Assembly (NCBI RefSeq): GCF_009759685.1
Contig: NZ_CP046654.1
Span: 62,001 to 126,000, forward strand
Length of the DNA stretch: 64,000 nucleotides
Source of the DNA: Acinetobacter baumannii
GTDB lineage: Bacteria > Pseudomonadota > Gammaproteobacteria > Pseudomonadales > Moraxellaceae
Reading direction: 5' to 3'
Shown here: positions 1-9,094 of the stretch, piece by piece
Layout: each line of letters opens with the position of its first letter
How positions within the stretch are numbered: the stretch's first letter is position 1
The notes under the pieces: model-generated
Told to the model about the DNA's origin: nothing
The model's input: the letters and a program-made list of their open reading frames with translations, nothing else
Database searches by the model: none
Program-made: the position numbers and the translations under genes

Positions 1-1022
1 TCGTATCTCTTAAAAATCAGCCAAATGACCCCGGTGTCACTACAGAACTTGCCTTTATTATGACTTACTTTATTGGGGCACTTTGTATCTGGAATATTTC
101 GTTAGCTGCGGGACTCGCCGTCATCATGACGATTATTTTATTAGCAAAACAATCAATGCACGGCATTGCCAGTCAATGGATTACCGAATCGGAATTGCGC
201 GACGGGATTTTTTTACTTGCTCTACTTCTAATTGCTTTACCCTTAGTTCCCAATAAACCTTTTTGGGGACCCGTTCTAAACCCTCATGTGATTTTAAAGT
301 TACTGACGTTGATTTTATTTGTACAAGCCCTCGCACATATTGCAAAGCGGCTTTTATCCTCTAAAAATGCCTTATTACTTTCTTCTTTAGCTTCGGGTTT
401 TGTTTCAAGTACCGCCACCATCGCGAGTCTAGGCTTAGAAGTACGCTCTGGTCGCGCGAATGCCAAAACAAATGCAGGTGCAGCGTTAATGTCATGTGTT
501 TCCACATTGGTACAAACCTTAATTATTGTCATCGGTATAAGTTTGGCGTGGTTCAAACTCATTATATTTCCAACGCTCATTGCATTGGCTTTTTTAGCGG
601 TATGGGCTTTCATCTTATTACGTAAGGCAGAACCCGGTACGACTTCATCTGAACTCGATACCAGAATGTTCAGCTTAAAAGAAGCGATTATTATTGCTGG
701 GACACTTACGCTCATTCAGGCAGGGGTTTATGGTCTAAGCCTATATTTAGGTAATGCAGGCTTAATCGCAGGGACACTACTTGCCTCTTTGTTCGAAATA
801 CATGCCGCTATTGCAGCAGTGATTGTACAAGGTGAACCAAATAACTCTCAGACGTCGTTATTAATCGCGTTCATGGGTGGCTTTGCTGTTCATGCAATTG
901 CCAAGAGCATTAACTCTGCCATTTCTGGTGGACTGCATTATGCCCTTGCTTTCATACCTGCCCAAATTTTGCATATGACAATATTTATTGGCTTGCTATG
1001 GATGAACATACATTGGTTCTAA
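1..1022 (+). CDS. DUF4010 / MgtC-SapB-type membrane protein, C-terminal part
   Basis: The reading frame is already open at the left edge (codons in phase with base 3), so this is the 3' part of a longer gene and the ATG at 60 is internal. The residues before it (DPGVTTELAF) and the following run of about ten hydrophobic helices fit the DUF4010 domain that follows an MgtC/SapB domain in a family of inner-membrane proteins of unknown transport role. Small residues and glycines dominate the helices (SSLASGFVSSTATIASLGLE, around residues 105-125 counted from base 60). It ends 10 bases from the convergent trmO gene, and I see no clear terminator between them. The family call is recognition by eye; its function is not known. 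Confidence 0.7.
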   Translation, partial: VSLKNQPNDPGVTTELAFIMTYFIGALCIWNISLAAGLAVIMTIILLAKQSMHGIASQWITESELRDGIFLLALLLIALPLVPNKPFWGPVLNPHVILKLLTLILFVQALAHIAKRLLSSKNALLLSSLASGFVSSTATIASLGLEVRSGRANAKTNAGAALMSCVSTLVQTLIIVIGISLAWFKLIIFPTLIALAFLAVWAFILLRKAEPGTTSSELDTRMFSLKEAIIIAGTLTLIQAGVYGLSLYLGNAGLIAGTLLASLFEIHAAIAAVIVQGEPNNSQTSLLIAFMGGFAVHAIAKSINSAISGGLHYALAFIPAQILHMTIFIGLLWMNIHWF

Positions 1023-1031
1023 ATAGCTTTA

Positions 1032-1766
1032 TTAAACGAGCGATGTGTCTTTCACCATATCAACAACTGTAATGACATTGCCATTAACTTTAAAATGAAT
1101 ATCAAAATTCGAAAATTTCATTTTATAGACTCGTTCAGGGTCTTCTTGATAGGCAGGTCTAGGATCTAATGACAATACTTGTTCTAATTCATCAAGATAT
1201 TGTGCATTAATTTCTTTATTTTTAAAAAGAGACTGCTGGGTAGACAATGCATTTTCAGACCATAAGACCGATTTTCGTTCTGGTTCGGCCTGCGCATAAC
1301 CACTTTGAGCATCAACAATTGCATCTGAATATTGAATATAAGGCTTAATATCTAAAATTGGCGTGCCATTTAATAAATCACTGCCAGTAACATAAACTCT
1401 TAATGATTTACCGACTTTTTCAACCTTGTTTAAACGTACTACAGATAAGCCTATAGGTGCTGGACGATACATACTACGTGTTGCAAACACACCAATTTTT
1501 TCATTGCCCCCTAGACGTGGTGGGCGAACTTGAGGCCGAAATTTAGTTGCAGTCTCCTGATTTTTATTGTCATGAAACTGCCAGATGAGCCAGAGATGAC
1601 TAAATTGTTCGATTCCCTCAAAAGCCAATAAGTCATTATAAGGTTCTACCATTTCGATATAAGACTCGATATTGACCAAATTAGGCTGCCGTGGAATACC
1701 AAATTTTTCTCGAAAAGGTGAGCACATGTGCCCGACTATTGGGAGGGTGACAGAATTCATCATCAC
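1032..1766 (-). CDS. trmO: tRNA (N6-threonylcarbamoyladenosine(37)-N6)-methyltransferase TrmO
   Basis: TrmO (TsaA/YaeB family) uses S-adenosylmethionine to methylate t6A at position 37 of tRNA-Thr(GGU), giving m6t6A. The family signatures are visible: an N-terminal VGHMCSPFREKFGIPRQP segment, FSHLWLIWQFH near residue 57, and the RPPRLGGNEKIGVFATRS block with YRPAPIGLSVVRL near residues 80-110, which form the single-sheet SAM-binding barrel. At 244 residues it has the length of the gammaproteobacterial enzyme, including the C-terminal domain. Three consecutive ATG codons open the frame, so the start is uncertain by two residues. It stands alone, divergent from fpr. Confidence 0.9.
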   Translation of the reverse strand: MMMNSVTLPIVGHMCSPFREKFGIPRQPNLVNIESYIEMVEPYNDLLAFEGIEQFSHLWLIWQFHDNKNQETATKFRPQVRPPRLGGNEKIGVFATRSMYRPAPIGLSVVRLNKVEKVGKSLRVYVTGSDLLNGTPILDIKPYIQYSDAIVDAQSGYAQAEPERKSVLWSENALSTQQSLFKNKEINAQYLDELEQVLSLDPRPAYQEDPERVYKMKFSNFDIHFKVNGNVITVVDMVKDTSLV

Positions 1767-1864
1767 TTTTTCTTATAAACACAATTAAATATATTCAGTT
1801 TATCGGGAATGAAATTAGATTAGAATAGCAACCTGTTTTCTTTTAATCGTGATCGAGACCTTTA

Positions 1865-2644
1865 ATGGCTGCTTTTAACGTTGAACGCATTACTCATGTG
1901 CACCACTGGAATGACACCCTTTTCAGTTTTAAAACTACACGCGACGCTAGCTTACGTTTTAAAAATGGTCAGTTCGTGATGATCGGACTTGAAGTGAATG
2001 GCAAACCGTTAATGCGTGCATATTCGATTGCAAGTGCGAACTACGAAGAAGAGTTAGAATTCTTCTCGATTAAAGTACAAGACGGTCCTTTAACTTCGAT
2101 TTTGCAAAAAGTACAAGTTGGCGACGAAATTTTAGTTTCTAAAAAACCAACAGGTACATTGGTTCATGATGACCTTTTACCTGGTAAAAACTTGTATCTA
2201 TTATCTTCTGGTACTGGTCTTGCTCCATTCTTGTCAATTATTCGTGACCCAGAAACTTACGAACGCTTTGAAAAAGTAATCGTGGTTCATGGTACACGTT
2301 ATATTTCTGAATTAGCTTATCAAGACCTAATCTTGAACGAATTACCAAACAATGAGTTCTTTGAAGAATTAGGTATTAAAGACAAACTTGTTTACTACCC
2401 TACCGTTACTCGTGAACCTTTCCATACTCAAGGCCGTGTAACAACTGCAATTGAAACTGGTGCTTTATTTGAAAAAATTGGTTTACCACGTTTCAACCGT
2501 GAAACTGACCGCGCAATGCTTTGTGGTAGCCCTGCATTCTTGAAAGATGTTGCTGCGTTACTTGACCAACACGGTTTAGTTGAATCACCTCGTATGGGTG
2601 AAATGGGCGACTATGTCATTGAACGTGCGTTCGTAGAAAAATAA
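1865..2644 (+). CDS. fpr: Ferredoxin--NADP(+) reductase
   Basis: This cytoplasmic flavoenzyme exchanges electrons between NADPH and ferredoxin or flavodoxin and supports redox defence and Fe-S enzymes. The FAD-binding motif MRAYSIASANYEEELEFF lies at about residues 50-67, the SGTGLAPFLSI pyridine-nucleotide motif at about 115-125, and the chain ends in YVIERAFVEK, the C-terminal pattern of the bacterial plant-type FNR (Fpr) subfamily. The 259-residue length is normal. It is monocistronic, begins 98 bases from the divergent trmO start, and ends in a terminator shared with the convergent PhzF gene. Confidence 0.92.
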   Translation: MAAFNVERITHVHHWNDTLFSFKTTRDASLRFKNGQFVMIGLEVNGKPLMRAYSIASANYEEELEFFSIKVQDGPLTSILQKVQVGDEILVSKKPTGTLVHDDLLPGKNLYLLSSGTGLAPFLSIIRDPETYERFEKVIVVHGTRYISELAYQDLILNELPNNEFFEELGIKDKLVYYPTVTREPFHTQGRVTTAIETGALFEKIGLPRFNRETDRAMLCGSPAFLKDVAALLDQHGLVESPRMGEMGDYVIERAFVEK

Positions 2645-2658
2645 GACTTTTTCTAATT

Positions 2659-2690
2659 AAAAAACCGAGGCAAAGTCCTCGGTTTTTTAT
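2659..2690. terminator. Bidirectional Rho-independent terminator between fpr and the PhzF gene
   Basis: AACCGAGG at 2663-2670 pairs with CCTCGGTT at 2677-2684, with A-runs before and T-runs after, so it can stop transcription from either side. It lies in the 54-base gap between two convergent genes. Confidence 0.85.
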
Positions 2691-2698
2691 TTCTGTTT

Positions 2699-3568
2699 TT
2701 ACAACTTAATCGTACCGTCGATACAAGTAACAGCAGCTCCACCCACTAAAATTTTATCTTGATGTAATTCAAGTTGAAGCTGTCCTTCACGCCCTAAAGC
2801 TTGCCCCTGAGAAGAAAGCACCACATCATTTTGCGCAGGCAAAATACCATGGTAACGAATGAAAGATGCTACGCTACCATTACCGCTACCACAAACAGGA
2901 TCTTCGTAAACTCCATATGCCGGAGCAAATGAACGAACTTCTATGCGCTTTTGCTCATTACTTTCTTCATAAAACCCATAAATTGTAGAGCCTGTTACTT
3001 TCATATCTAAACTAAATTGCTTTAAAGCATTTAGATCAGGCTGACTTGCCAAAACAGCCTTAGCATTAACAGCTTGCAATACAACCCAGCGGGCTCCAAC
3101 ATCCACCAATGCGGCATTCCATTGAGTATTGATTTTACATTTTAAAATCTCGGCCAACTTCTCAGTTTGCAGTGCATCTAATGGTGTAATTTTAGGTTTA
3201 GGTAACTCAAAGGAAATATGATTTGAGTCATTCACGGTCAGCGTCACCAAACCAGCAGCGCACTGCTGTACCAGCTGACCTTCTTTCGCTTTAACTAGGC
3301 CTGCCTCAAGCAAAGCATAGGCTGTACCAATGGTAGGATGTCCTGCAAACGGCAACTCACTTTGTGGAGTAAAGATTCGAACCTGATAGTCAGCTTGTGA
3401 ATCAGTGGCTGGCAATACAAATGTGGTTTCAGAAAGATTGGTCCAGTTCGCAATGGCTTGCATCTGCTCAGACGTTAAAGTACTGGCGTCCATAATGACT
3501 GCAACAGGATTACCTTTAAATGCTTGTGAAGTAAAAACATCAACTTGTTTAAATGCAACAACAGACAT
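2699..3568 (-). CDS. PhzF family isomerase-like protein
   Basis: This is a member of the PhzF / diaminopimelate-epimerase-fold family. In phenazine producers PhzF isomerises dihydro-hydroxyanthranilate, but most family members, probably including this one, have unknown substrates. Visible signatures are GNPVAVIMD near residue 20, the catalytic-glutamate segment NLSETTFVLP near residue 47, the glycine loop FAGHPTIGTAYALLEAG near 74-90, and EDPVCGSGNGSVASF near 222-236. No phenazine genes are nearby. It is transcribed away from a MocR-type regulator 235 bases upstream, which makes it a possible target of that regulator (inference). Confidence 0.85.
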   Translation of the reverse strand: MSVVAFKQVDVFTSQAFKGNPVAVIMDASTLTSEQMQAIANWTNLSETTFVLPATDSQADYQVRIFTPQSELPFAGHPTIGTAYALLEAGLVKAKEGQLVQQCAAGLVTLTVNDSNHISFELPKPKITPLDALQTEKLAEILKCKINTQWNAALVDVGARWVVLQAVNAKAVLASQPDLNALKQFSLDMKVTGSTIYGFYEESNEQKRIEVRSFAPAYGVYEDPVCGSGNGSVASFIRYHGILPAQNDVVLSSQGQALGREGQLQLELHQDKILVGGAAVTCIDGTIKL

Positions 3569-3803
3569 AGACCACTCCTACTGATTTTATAATTTAAAAT
3601 ATGGCTTTAAATCCTCACCATTTTTTGATCTTACTGTTTTATTTTTAATGGTCACAGTATCAGTTAATATGAAAAATAATAGACACAGTTCTTAAAACTA
3701 AATCCTCCATTAAAAGCATTAAACTAAATTAATCACAATATTTGAGATAAATATGAGATCACTATAAAGTGTATCCATTGCTTTTGCTTTTTAATAAATT
3801 GAC

Positions 3804-5264
3804 ATGTACAAATATAAAAAAGTGAGTGATGACCTTACTCTTCAAATTCAGAATGGCAGGCAACCTGTCGGTTCTCGGTTGCCATCAATTCGAGACTGTG
3901 CCCAACATTATCAAGTTAGTATTAACACCGTAAAAGAAGCTTATCGGAAGCTTGAAGACCAAGGTTTAATTTCTGTTCGCCCCCAGTCTGGCTACTATGT
4001 TTGCCATGCACCATCAAACTTGCCAGATCTTGAGGAGCGTTATATCAGTGAAGAAAAAGTGCCCCTTTCAGGAATTAGCTGTTTTCTCGCGCAAATTGTT
4101 AAAAAGCAGATGGACCCCGACTATGTCAATTTGGCCCTAGCTTGCCCATCTGGTGAAAACTTCTACCCGATTGAACGTTTAAAACGTTTAACTGCTCAGG
4201 TTTTACGAACACAGCCGGATATTTTTAAAAGCTATACTTTACCGCCCGGCTCTATACGTTTACGTACTCAAATTGCGAGGCGAAGTTTACAGCTTGGCAT
4301 GTTTCTATCCGCAGATGACATTGTGCTGACTCATGGCACTATGGAGGCTTTAAGTCTCGCGATTATGGCAACCACCCAAGCAGGTGACAGCATAGCGCTT
4401 GAGATCCCTACTTTTCATAACTTATATCCACTTCTTCAGAATTTAGGACGAAAAATTGTAGAAGTACCGACTTCGCCGCATACAGGGATGTGTCTAGACG
4501 CACTTGAAGAACTCTTAAAATCTCAAAGCGTACAAGCCATATTAACTATTCCAACAGGACATAATCCTCTTGGTTTTAGCATGCCCGAAAACAACCGACG
4601 TCGTTTAGCAGAGCTCGCTAATCAATTCCAAATTCCTGTTATTGAAGATGCGATGTATGCCGAATTACAACTCATCGAACCTCTACTACCCAACATTAAG
4701 GCATTTGACCAAAATGGATGGGTTTTGGTTTGTGGCAGCTACACAAAAACTGTGGCACCCGACTATCGAATTGGTTGGCTAGAAGCTGGACGCTTCCGTA
4801 ATATTGCCCAGCAGCTTAAATTTACAACTACTGTTGCCGAGCCAGCTTTACTCACAGAAACGTTAGGACTTTTTTTAGAAAATGGCGGATATGATCTACA
4901 TTTACGTCAGCTCAAAAAACGCTATCAACAACAAATTGACACCATCAAATCTTATATTTGTCGTTATTTTCCAGTCGGTACTCGAGTCAGTCGTCCACAA
5001 GCGGGATTTATTTTATGGTTAGAGCTACCCGAATCAATTGATACCCTAGAACTGTTTCATCAGGCCATGGATGAAAAAATCTTATGTATGCCAGGAATTT
5101 TGTGCTCGGCTGATAAACGTTTTAGTCATTGTTTACGTATTGCAGCTTGTTTTGAGTTAAATCCTAAAATGTTAAATGCTTTGATGCGTTTAGGAGAGTT
5201 AGCAAAAAATATGCTACCTGTACAAAAAGATATAGATCAAATCCCTACTAATTCAGTAGGTTGA
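3804..5264 (+). CDS. MocR-type GntR/aminotransferase-fusion transcription regulator
   Basis: A GntR-type winged helix-turn-helix occupies residues 1-70 (RLPSIRDCAQHYQVSINTVK, then YRKLEDQGLISVRPQSGYYV). A type I aminotransferase fold follows, residues about 110-470, which in MocR proteins binds PLP and senses a ligand instead of doing catalysis. The SYTKTVAPDYRIGW segment near residue 315 carries the PLP-binding lysine, and ALAIMATTQAGDS-type and GHNPLGFSMP segments are typical of the fold. At 486 residues it has the usual MocR length. MocR regulators usually control a divergent neighbour, here the PhzF-like gene. The substrate sensed is unknown. Confidence 0.85.
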   Translation: MYKYKKVSDDLTLQIQNGRQPVGSRLPSIRDCAQHYQVSINTVKEAYRKLEDQGLISVRPQSGYYVCHAPSNLPDLEERYISEEKVPLSGISCFLAQIVKKQMDPDYVNLALACPSGENFYPIERLKRLTAQVLRTQPDIFKSYTLPPGSIRLRTQIARRSLQLGMFLSADDIVLTHGTMEALSLAIMATTQAGDSIALEIPTFHNLYPLLQNLGRKIVEVPTSPHTGMCLDALEELLKSQSVQAILTIPTGHNPLGFSMPENNRRRLAELANQFQIPVIEDAMYAELQLIEPLLPNIKAFDQNGWVLVCGSYTKTVAPDYRIGWLEAGRFRNIAQQLKFTTTVAEPALLTETLGLFLENGGYDLHLRQLKKRYQQQIDTIKSYICRYFPVGTRVSRPQAGFILWLELPESIDTLELFHQAMDEKILCMPGILCSADKRFSHCLRIAACFELNPKMLNALMRLGELAKNMLPVQKDIDQIPTNSVG

Positions 5265-5320
5265 ATCAAAAATATAGAGTTAATAAAATAAAACCATATA
5301 TTTTTTATGCCTTTTATTTT

Positions 5321-6691
5321 ATGAAAACCGAACTTCTCTCTCCCGCAGGTTCACTTAAAAACATGCGCTATGCATTTGCCTATGGTGCAGATGCCGTATA
5401 TGCAGGACAACCACGTTATAGCTTACGTGTACGTAATAATGCTTTTGACCATGACAATTTAAAAATCGGAATTGATGAAGCGCATGCTTTGGGTAAAAAG
5501 TTTTATGTTGTGGTGAATATTCAGCCCCATAACAGCAAATTAAAAAACTTTATTCGTGATCTTGAGCCGATTGTAGCTATGCAACCAGACGCTCTTATTA
5601 TGTCTGACCCAGGCTTAATTATGATGGTGCGTGAGCATTTTCCTGATATGCAAATTCATTTGTCGGTTCAAGCCAACGCTATTAATTGGGCCACTGTTAA
5701 ATTTTGGAAAGATTACGGTTTAAGCCGTGTCATTTTATCTCGTGAGTTATCATTAGAAGAAATCGAAGAAATCCAGCAACACGTCCCAGATATTGAACTC
5801 GAAGTTTTTGTACATGGCGCACTATGCATGGCCTACTCAGGCCGTTGCCTACTTTCTGGTTATATGAACAAACGTGATGCCAACCAAGGTGCTTGTACCA
5901 ATGCTTGCCGTTGGGACTATAAACTGCATGAAGCCCAAGAAGATTTAAACGGCGATGTAATTCCAGTCACTCAGCTAAATACACCAGAAAAGTCTTGCTG
6001 CTCATCAGGACAATCAGAAACAACCTCGGTTCAAACTTTACTCGTACAACGTAATGATGAAGAAATGTTTGCTGCCGAAGAAGATGAACACGGCACCTAT
6101 TTTATGAACTCCAAAGATTTACGTGCAGTACAACATGTAGACCGTTTAACAAAAATGGGCATCGCCTCACTGAAAATTGAAGGCCGTACTAAATCCTATT
6201 TTTACTGTGCCCGTACTGCTCAAATTTATCGAAAAGCCATTGATGATGCATTAGCAGGTAAACCTTTTGACCCAAGCTTAATGACCCAACTCGAAGGGTT
6301 GGCAAATCGCGGTTATACCGAAGGCTTTTTAAGACGGCATGTACATAGCGAATATCAAAACTATGCTGATGGATCATCACATTTCGACTACCAACAATTT
6401 TGTGGAGAGGTTGTAGAACGTCACGGTAATTATATTCGGATTGAAGTTAAAAACCGTTTTGTGGTGGGCGACTCACTTGAACTGATGACGCCTCAAGGCA
6501 ATATCACCTTTAACTTAACCGAAATGCGCGATTTAAAAGGTAACCCAATTACAGATGCTAAAGGTTCGGGGCATTTTGTTGAGATTCCACTCTCACAAGA
6601 GGTTGATATCAGTTATGCCCTACTCATACGCAACTTGCCGCATGCAAAAGAAAGTATTACTGCATCTACATTGGCTTATTCAGCGAGTTAA
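5321..6691 (+). CDS. trhP: U32 family tRNA 5-hydroxyuridine (U34) biosynthesis protein TrhP (YegQ)
   Basis: TrhP, formerly YegQ, is the Fe-S and prephenate-dependent protein for 5-hydroxylation of U34 in tRNAs that are later made into cmo5U or mcmo5U. Translation from the ATG at 5321 gives 456 residues starting MKTELLSPAGSLKNMRYAF, the normal U32 start and close to E. coli YegQ; an open frame 20 codons longer overlaps the MocR gene and lacks family sequence. The U32 signature HGALCMAYSGRCLLSGY lies near residue 165, followed by further cysteines in GACTNACRW that would ligate the cluster. The ferredoxin gene 2 bases downstream is a plausible electron partner. Confidence 0.88.
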   Translation: MKTELLSPAGSLKNMRYAFAYGADAVYAGQPRYSLRVRNNAFDHDNLKIGIDEAHALGKKFYVVVNIQPHNSKLKNFIRDLEPIVAMQPDALIMSDPGLIMMVREHFPDMQIHLSVQANAINWATVKFWKDYGLSRVILSRELSLEEIEEIQQHVPDIELEVFVHGALCMAYSGRCLLSGYMNKRDANQGACTNACRWDYKLHEAQEDLNGDVIPVTQLNTPEKSCCSSGQSETTSVQTLLVQRNDEEMFAAEEDEHGTYFMNSKDLRAVQHVDRLTKMGIASLKIEGRTKSYFYCARTAQIYRKAIDDALAGKPFDPSLMTQLEGLANRGYTEGFLRRHVHSEYQNYADGSSHFDYQQFCGEVVERHGNYIRIEVKNRFVVGDSLELMTPQGNITFNLTEMRDLKGNPITDAKGSGHFVEIPLSQEVDISYALLIRNLPHAKESITASTLAYSAS

Positions 6692-6693
6692 AT

Positions 6694-6957
6694 ATGGCAC
6701 TTTTAATTACGAGTGACTGCATCAATTGTGATATGTGCTTACCGGAATGCCCCAATACAGCTATTTTTGAAGGGAGCAAAGTTTATGAAATCGATCCGCT
6801 TCGTTGTACGGAGTGCGTAGGCTTTTATGCTGCACCAACATGTAAGGAGGTTTGTCCAATCGATTGCATTAAACAAGACCCTGCACATATTGAAAACAAA
6901 GAACAATTATTAGAGAAATTTAAAGGCCTGAATTTAATCGGCTCATTCTCTTCTTAA
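6694..6957 (+). CDS. yfhL: YfhL family 4Fe-4S dicluster ferredoxin
   Basis: This 87-residue soluble ferredoxin has two cysteine sets, CINCDMCLPECP near residues 9-20 and CTECVGFYAAPTCKEVCP near 38-55. The long spacing in the second set is typical of the YfhL/Alvin family. It probably transfers electrons at low potential. It follows trhP with only a 2-base gap, so the two are almost certainly co-transcribed; a role in supplying electrons to the Fe-S protein TrhP is an inference from that pairing. A terminator follows directly. Confidence 0.88.
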   Translation: MALLITSDCINCDMCLPECPNTAIFEGSKVYEIDPLRCTECVGFYAAPTCKEVCPIDCIKQDPAHIENKEQLLEKFKGLNLIGSFSS

Positions 6958-6965
6958 AACCATTT

Positions 6966-7000
6966 AGAGGATCAAGTTAAAATCGCTGATCCTCTTTTTA
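6966..7000 (+). terminator. Rho-independent terminator after the trhP-yfhL operon
   Basis: AGAGGATCA at 6966-6974 pairs with TGATCCTCT at 6987-6995 and is followed by a short T-run, 9 bases after the ferredoxin stop codon. Confidence 0.75.
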
Positions 7001-7092
7001 TGACTATGCTGACCAGCTATTAAATAAATGAAGAAATGGTCTAGAGCATATTGCTAGTGATAAAATCAATTTATCAGTTTAGTTCCATTTAC

Positions 7093-7108
7093 TGGTACTT
7101 TTGTACCA
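7093..7108. promoter_or_regulatory. Perfect 16-bp palindrome upstream of abeS (candidate operator)
   Basis: TGGTAC-TTTT-GTACCA is a perfect dyad 86 bases before the abeS start codon. An A-run follows rather than a T-run, so it does not look like a terminator for abeS or for the upstream operon, which already has one. A repressor operator is the simplest reading; the binding protein is not identifiable from the window. Confidence 0.4.
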
Positions 7109-7193
7109 AAAAAATTGAACAATCGTTAAAACAGGTCAAACTATATCAACATCTCATGTAGATTGATTAAAACCCTTTCTGGCGCAGCTTCCC

Positions 7194-7523
7194 ATGTCTT
7201 ATCTTTATTTAGCAATTGCGATTGCTTGTGAAGTTATTGCAACTTCAGCATTAAAAGCATCTCAAGGTTTTACTGTTCCAATTCCGTCTATTATTACGGT
7301 TGTGGGTTATGCAGTTGCTTTTTATTTATTATCTCTTACGCTCAAAACAATTCCGATCGGGATTGCCTATGCCATTTGGTCAGGCGCAGGTATTATTTTA
7401 ATTTCTGCAATTGGCTGGATATTTTACAAACAGCATTTAGACTTGGCTGCCTGCATTGGTTTAGTTTTAATGATTGCAGGCATTGTGATCATTAATGTGT
7501 TTTCTAAAAACACCCATCTATAA
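7194..7523 (+). CDS. abeS: Small multidrug resistance (SMR) efflux transporter AbeS
   Basis: This 109-residue four-helix inner-membrane protein is of the EmrE type and works as a dimer that exchanges protons for cationic drugs, dyes and some antibiotics. The essential membrane glutamate is at position 13 in ACEVIATSALK, and the GIAYAIWSGAGI motif of helix 3 is present near residues 57-68. Sequence and length match the A. baumannii AbeS pump as I know it. It is a single gene with about 190 bases of upstream leader that carries the palindrome at 7093. A QacE-like SMR gene is unlikely because no integron context is present. Confidence 0.92.
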   Translation: MSYLYLAIAIACEVIATSALKASQGFTVPIPSIITVVGYAVAFYLLSLTLKTIPIGIAYAIWSGAGIILISAIGWIFYKQHLDLAACIGLVLMIAGIVIINVFSKNTHL

Positions 7524-7540
7524 AATATAATAAAAAGCAA

Positions 7541-7584
7541 CCGAGTATGCTGAGAAGCCTTTTAAAAAATTTTATCATACTCGG
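7541..7584 (-). terminator. Possible terminator hairpin after the amino-acid ABC operon
   Basis: CCGAGTATG at 7541-7549 and CATACTCGG at 7576-7584 form a 9-bp stem with a 26-base loop. On the minus strand a T-rich stretch follows after four bases. The long loop and the offset T-run make the call weak. Confidence 0.4.
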
Positions 7585-7594
7585 TGTCAGCAGC

Positions 7595-8371
7595 TTATTT
7601 TAAACTGCCTGTCAAAAATTGCTTTAAACGTTCACTTTTCGGGTTATTGAGTACTTCATCAGGATGGCCCTGTTCCTCAATTTTCCCTTGATGCAAAAAA
7701 ATCACCTGATTAGATACATGACGCGCGAAACCCATTTCATGTGTCACTACAACCATGGTACGTCCTTCTTCAGCCAAGCCCTGCATTACTTTTAGTACTT
7801 CACCTACCAACTCTGGGTCAAGCGCACTGGTTGGTTCATCAAACAACATCACTTCCGGTTCCATAGCCAAAGCACGAGCAATCGCTACACGTTGTTGCTG
7901 ACCACCAGATAAAAATGCCGGATATTTACTTTCAACACTTTCAGGTAATCCCACTTTACGTAGATATTTGCGCGCACGTTCTTCCGCTTCAGAACGCTTT
8001 ACTCCAAGTACATGGATTGGCCCTTCAATGACATTTTCCATTACTGTCATGTGAGACCATAAATTAAAGTGCTGAAATACCATCATCAGCTGGGTACGCA
8101 TTTTTTGTAGTTGCTTTGATTCAACCACTTTTAAATTGCCTTTTTTATCAAAGACCGTGCGTAATTTTTCACCATTGAGCTTAATCGTGCCATTGCTCGG
8201 TTGTTCTAAAAAGTTGATACAACGCAGCAAGGTACTTTTACCTGAACCAGATGAACCAATAATACTAATTACATCACCGGCATTTGCATCAAGTGATATT
8301 CCTTTAAGTACCTCATGATCGCCGAATGTCTTATGTAAATCGCGAATCACTAGTTTTGCAACCTGTTCCAT
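7595..8371 (-). CDS. hisP: Polar amino-acid ABC transporter ATP-binding protein (HisP-like)
   Basis: This is the cytoplasmic ATPase of a histidine/lysine/arginine/ornithine-type importer. The Walker A motif GSSGSGKST is near residues 37-45, the ABC signature LSGGQQQR near 164-171, Walker B VMLFDEP near 184-190, and the H-loop [12 protein letters not shown] near 218. Length, 258, equals HisP. It is the last gene of a leftward operon, 9 bases after the HisM-like gene. The exact substrate cannot be told from sequence, so the gene symbol describes the family. Confidence 0.88.
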   Translation of the reverse strand: MEQVAKLVIRDLHKTFGDHEVLKGISLDANAGDVISIIGSSGSGKSTLLRCINFLEQPSNGTIKLNGEKLRTVFDKKGNLKVVESKQLQKMRTQLMMVFQHFNLWSHMTVMENVIEGPIHVLGVKRSEAEERARKYLRKVGLPESVESKYPAFLSGGQQQRVAIARALAMEPEVMLFDEPTSALDPELVGEVLKVMQGLAEEGRTMVVVTHEMGFARHVSNQVIFLHQGKIEEQGHPDEVLNNPKSERLKQFLTGSLK

Positions 8372-8380
8372 TTATGTCTC

Positions 8381-9094
8381 CTAATGATTCGATGGCTTTA
8401 AAAATGCCAACCAACGTTTTTCCAACTTACGAAATATCCAAATCAAAATAAATGCCAACACTGCATATAACAATGCAGCAATTCCAAAAGCACTGAAAGT
8501 GTCATAGGTTGCCGCATTCACATCACGCGCAATTTTTAAAATGTCGGGAACTGTTGCTGTAAATGCAATGGTTGTGGCATGCAACATTAAAATGACTTCA
8601 TTTCCGTAAAACGGTAAAGCACGGCGTAACATCGACGGAATGATAATACGTGTGTAGAGTTTCCATTTTGACATACCAAAAGCTTGGGCAGCTTCAATCT
8701 CACCATGTGGAATAGAACGAATTGCTCCAGCGAAGATTTCAGTGGTATATGCACCAGTATTGAGCGCGAATGCCAAAATGGTGCAATTTATGCCCTCTCG
8801 AAAGAATGCATCGAGTGTCTGATGCTCGTGGACATAATCAAAGCTATAAATACCCGAGTAAATAATCAGTAGTTGGATATACAGTGGTGTGCCACGAAAA
8901 ACATAGGTAAACAACCAAACTGGACCACGCAACCAGATATTTTCTGATACTCGTGCAAGTGACAAAGGCACAGCAAGCACAAATCCAATACCAATAGAAA
9001 GCACTAATAACCAGGCAGTCATCGCCACACCGGTCATTTGTAGGCCATCGGTCCAAAGGTATGACTGCCAATATTGTTGAAGGATTTCAATCAT
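8381..9094 (-). CDS. hisM: Polar amino-acid ABC transporter permease (HisM-like)
   Basis: An inner-membrane permease of the HisMQ family with about five helices. The EAA loop that docks to the ATPase is visible as GEIEAAQAFGMSKWKLYTRI near residues 155-174. The N-terminal half carries the GTPLYIQLLI segment common to this family. Its start overlaps the stop of the upstream HisQ-like gene by 4 bases, so translation is probably coupled and the two form the heterodimeric channel. Confidence 0.87.
   Translation of the reverse strand: MIEILQQYWQSYLWTDGLQMTGVAMTAWLLVLSIGIGFVLAVPLSLARVSENIWLRGPVWLFTYVFRGTPLYIQLLIIYSGIYSFDYVHEHQTLDAFFREGINCTILAFALNTGAYTTEIFAGAIRSIPHGEIEAAQAFGMSKWKLYTRIIIPSMLRRALPFYGNEVILMLHATTIAFTATVPDILKIARDVNAATYDTFSAFGIAALLYAVLAFILIWIFRKLEKRWLAFLKPSNH

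Noticed and set aside
5261-5320. Longer start for the U32 protein
   Set aside because: The extra 20 codons overlap the MocR stop and have no family sequence; the ATG at 5321 gives the normal start.
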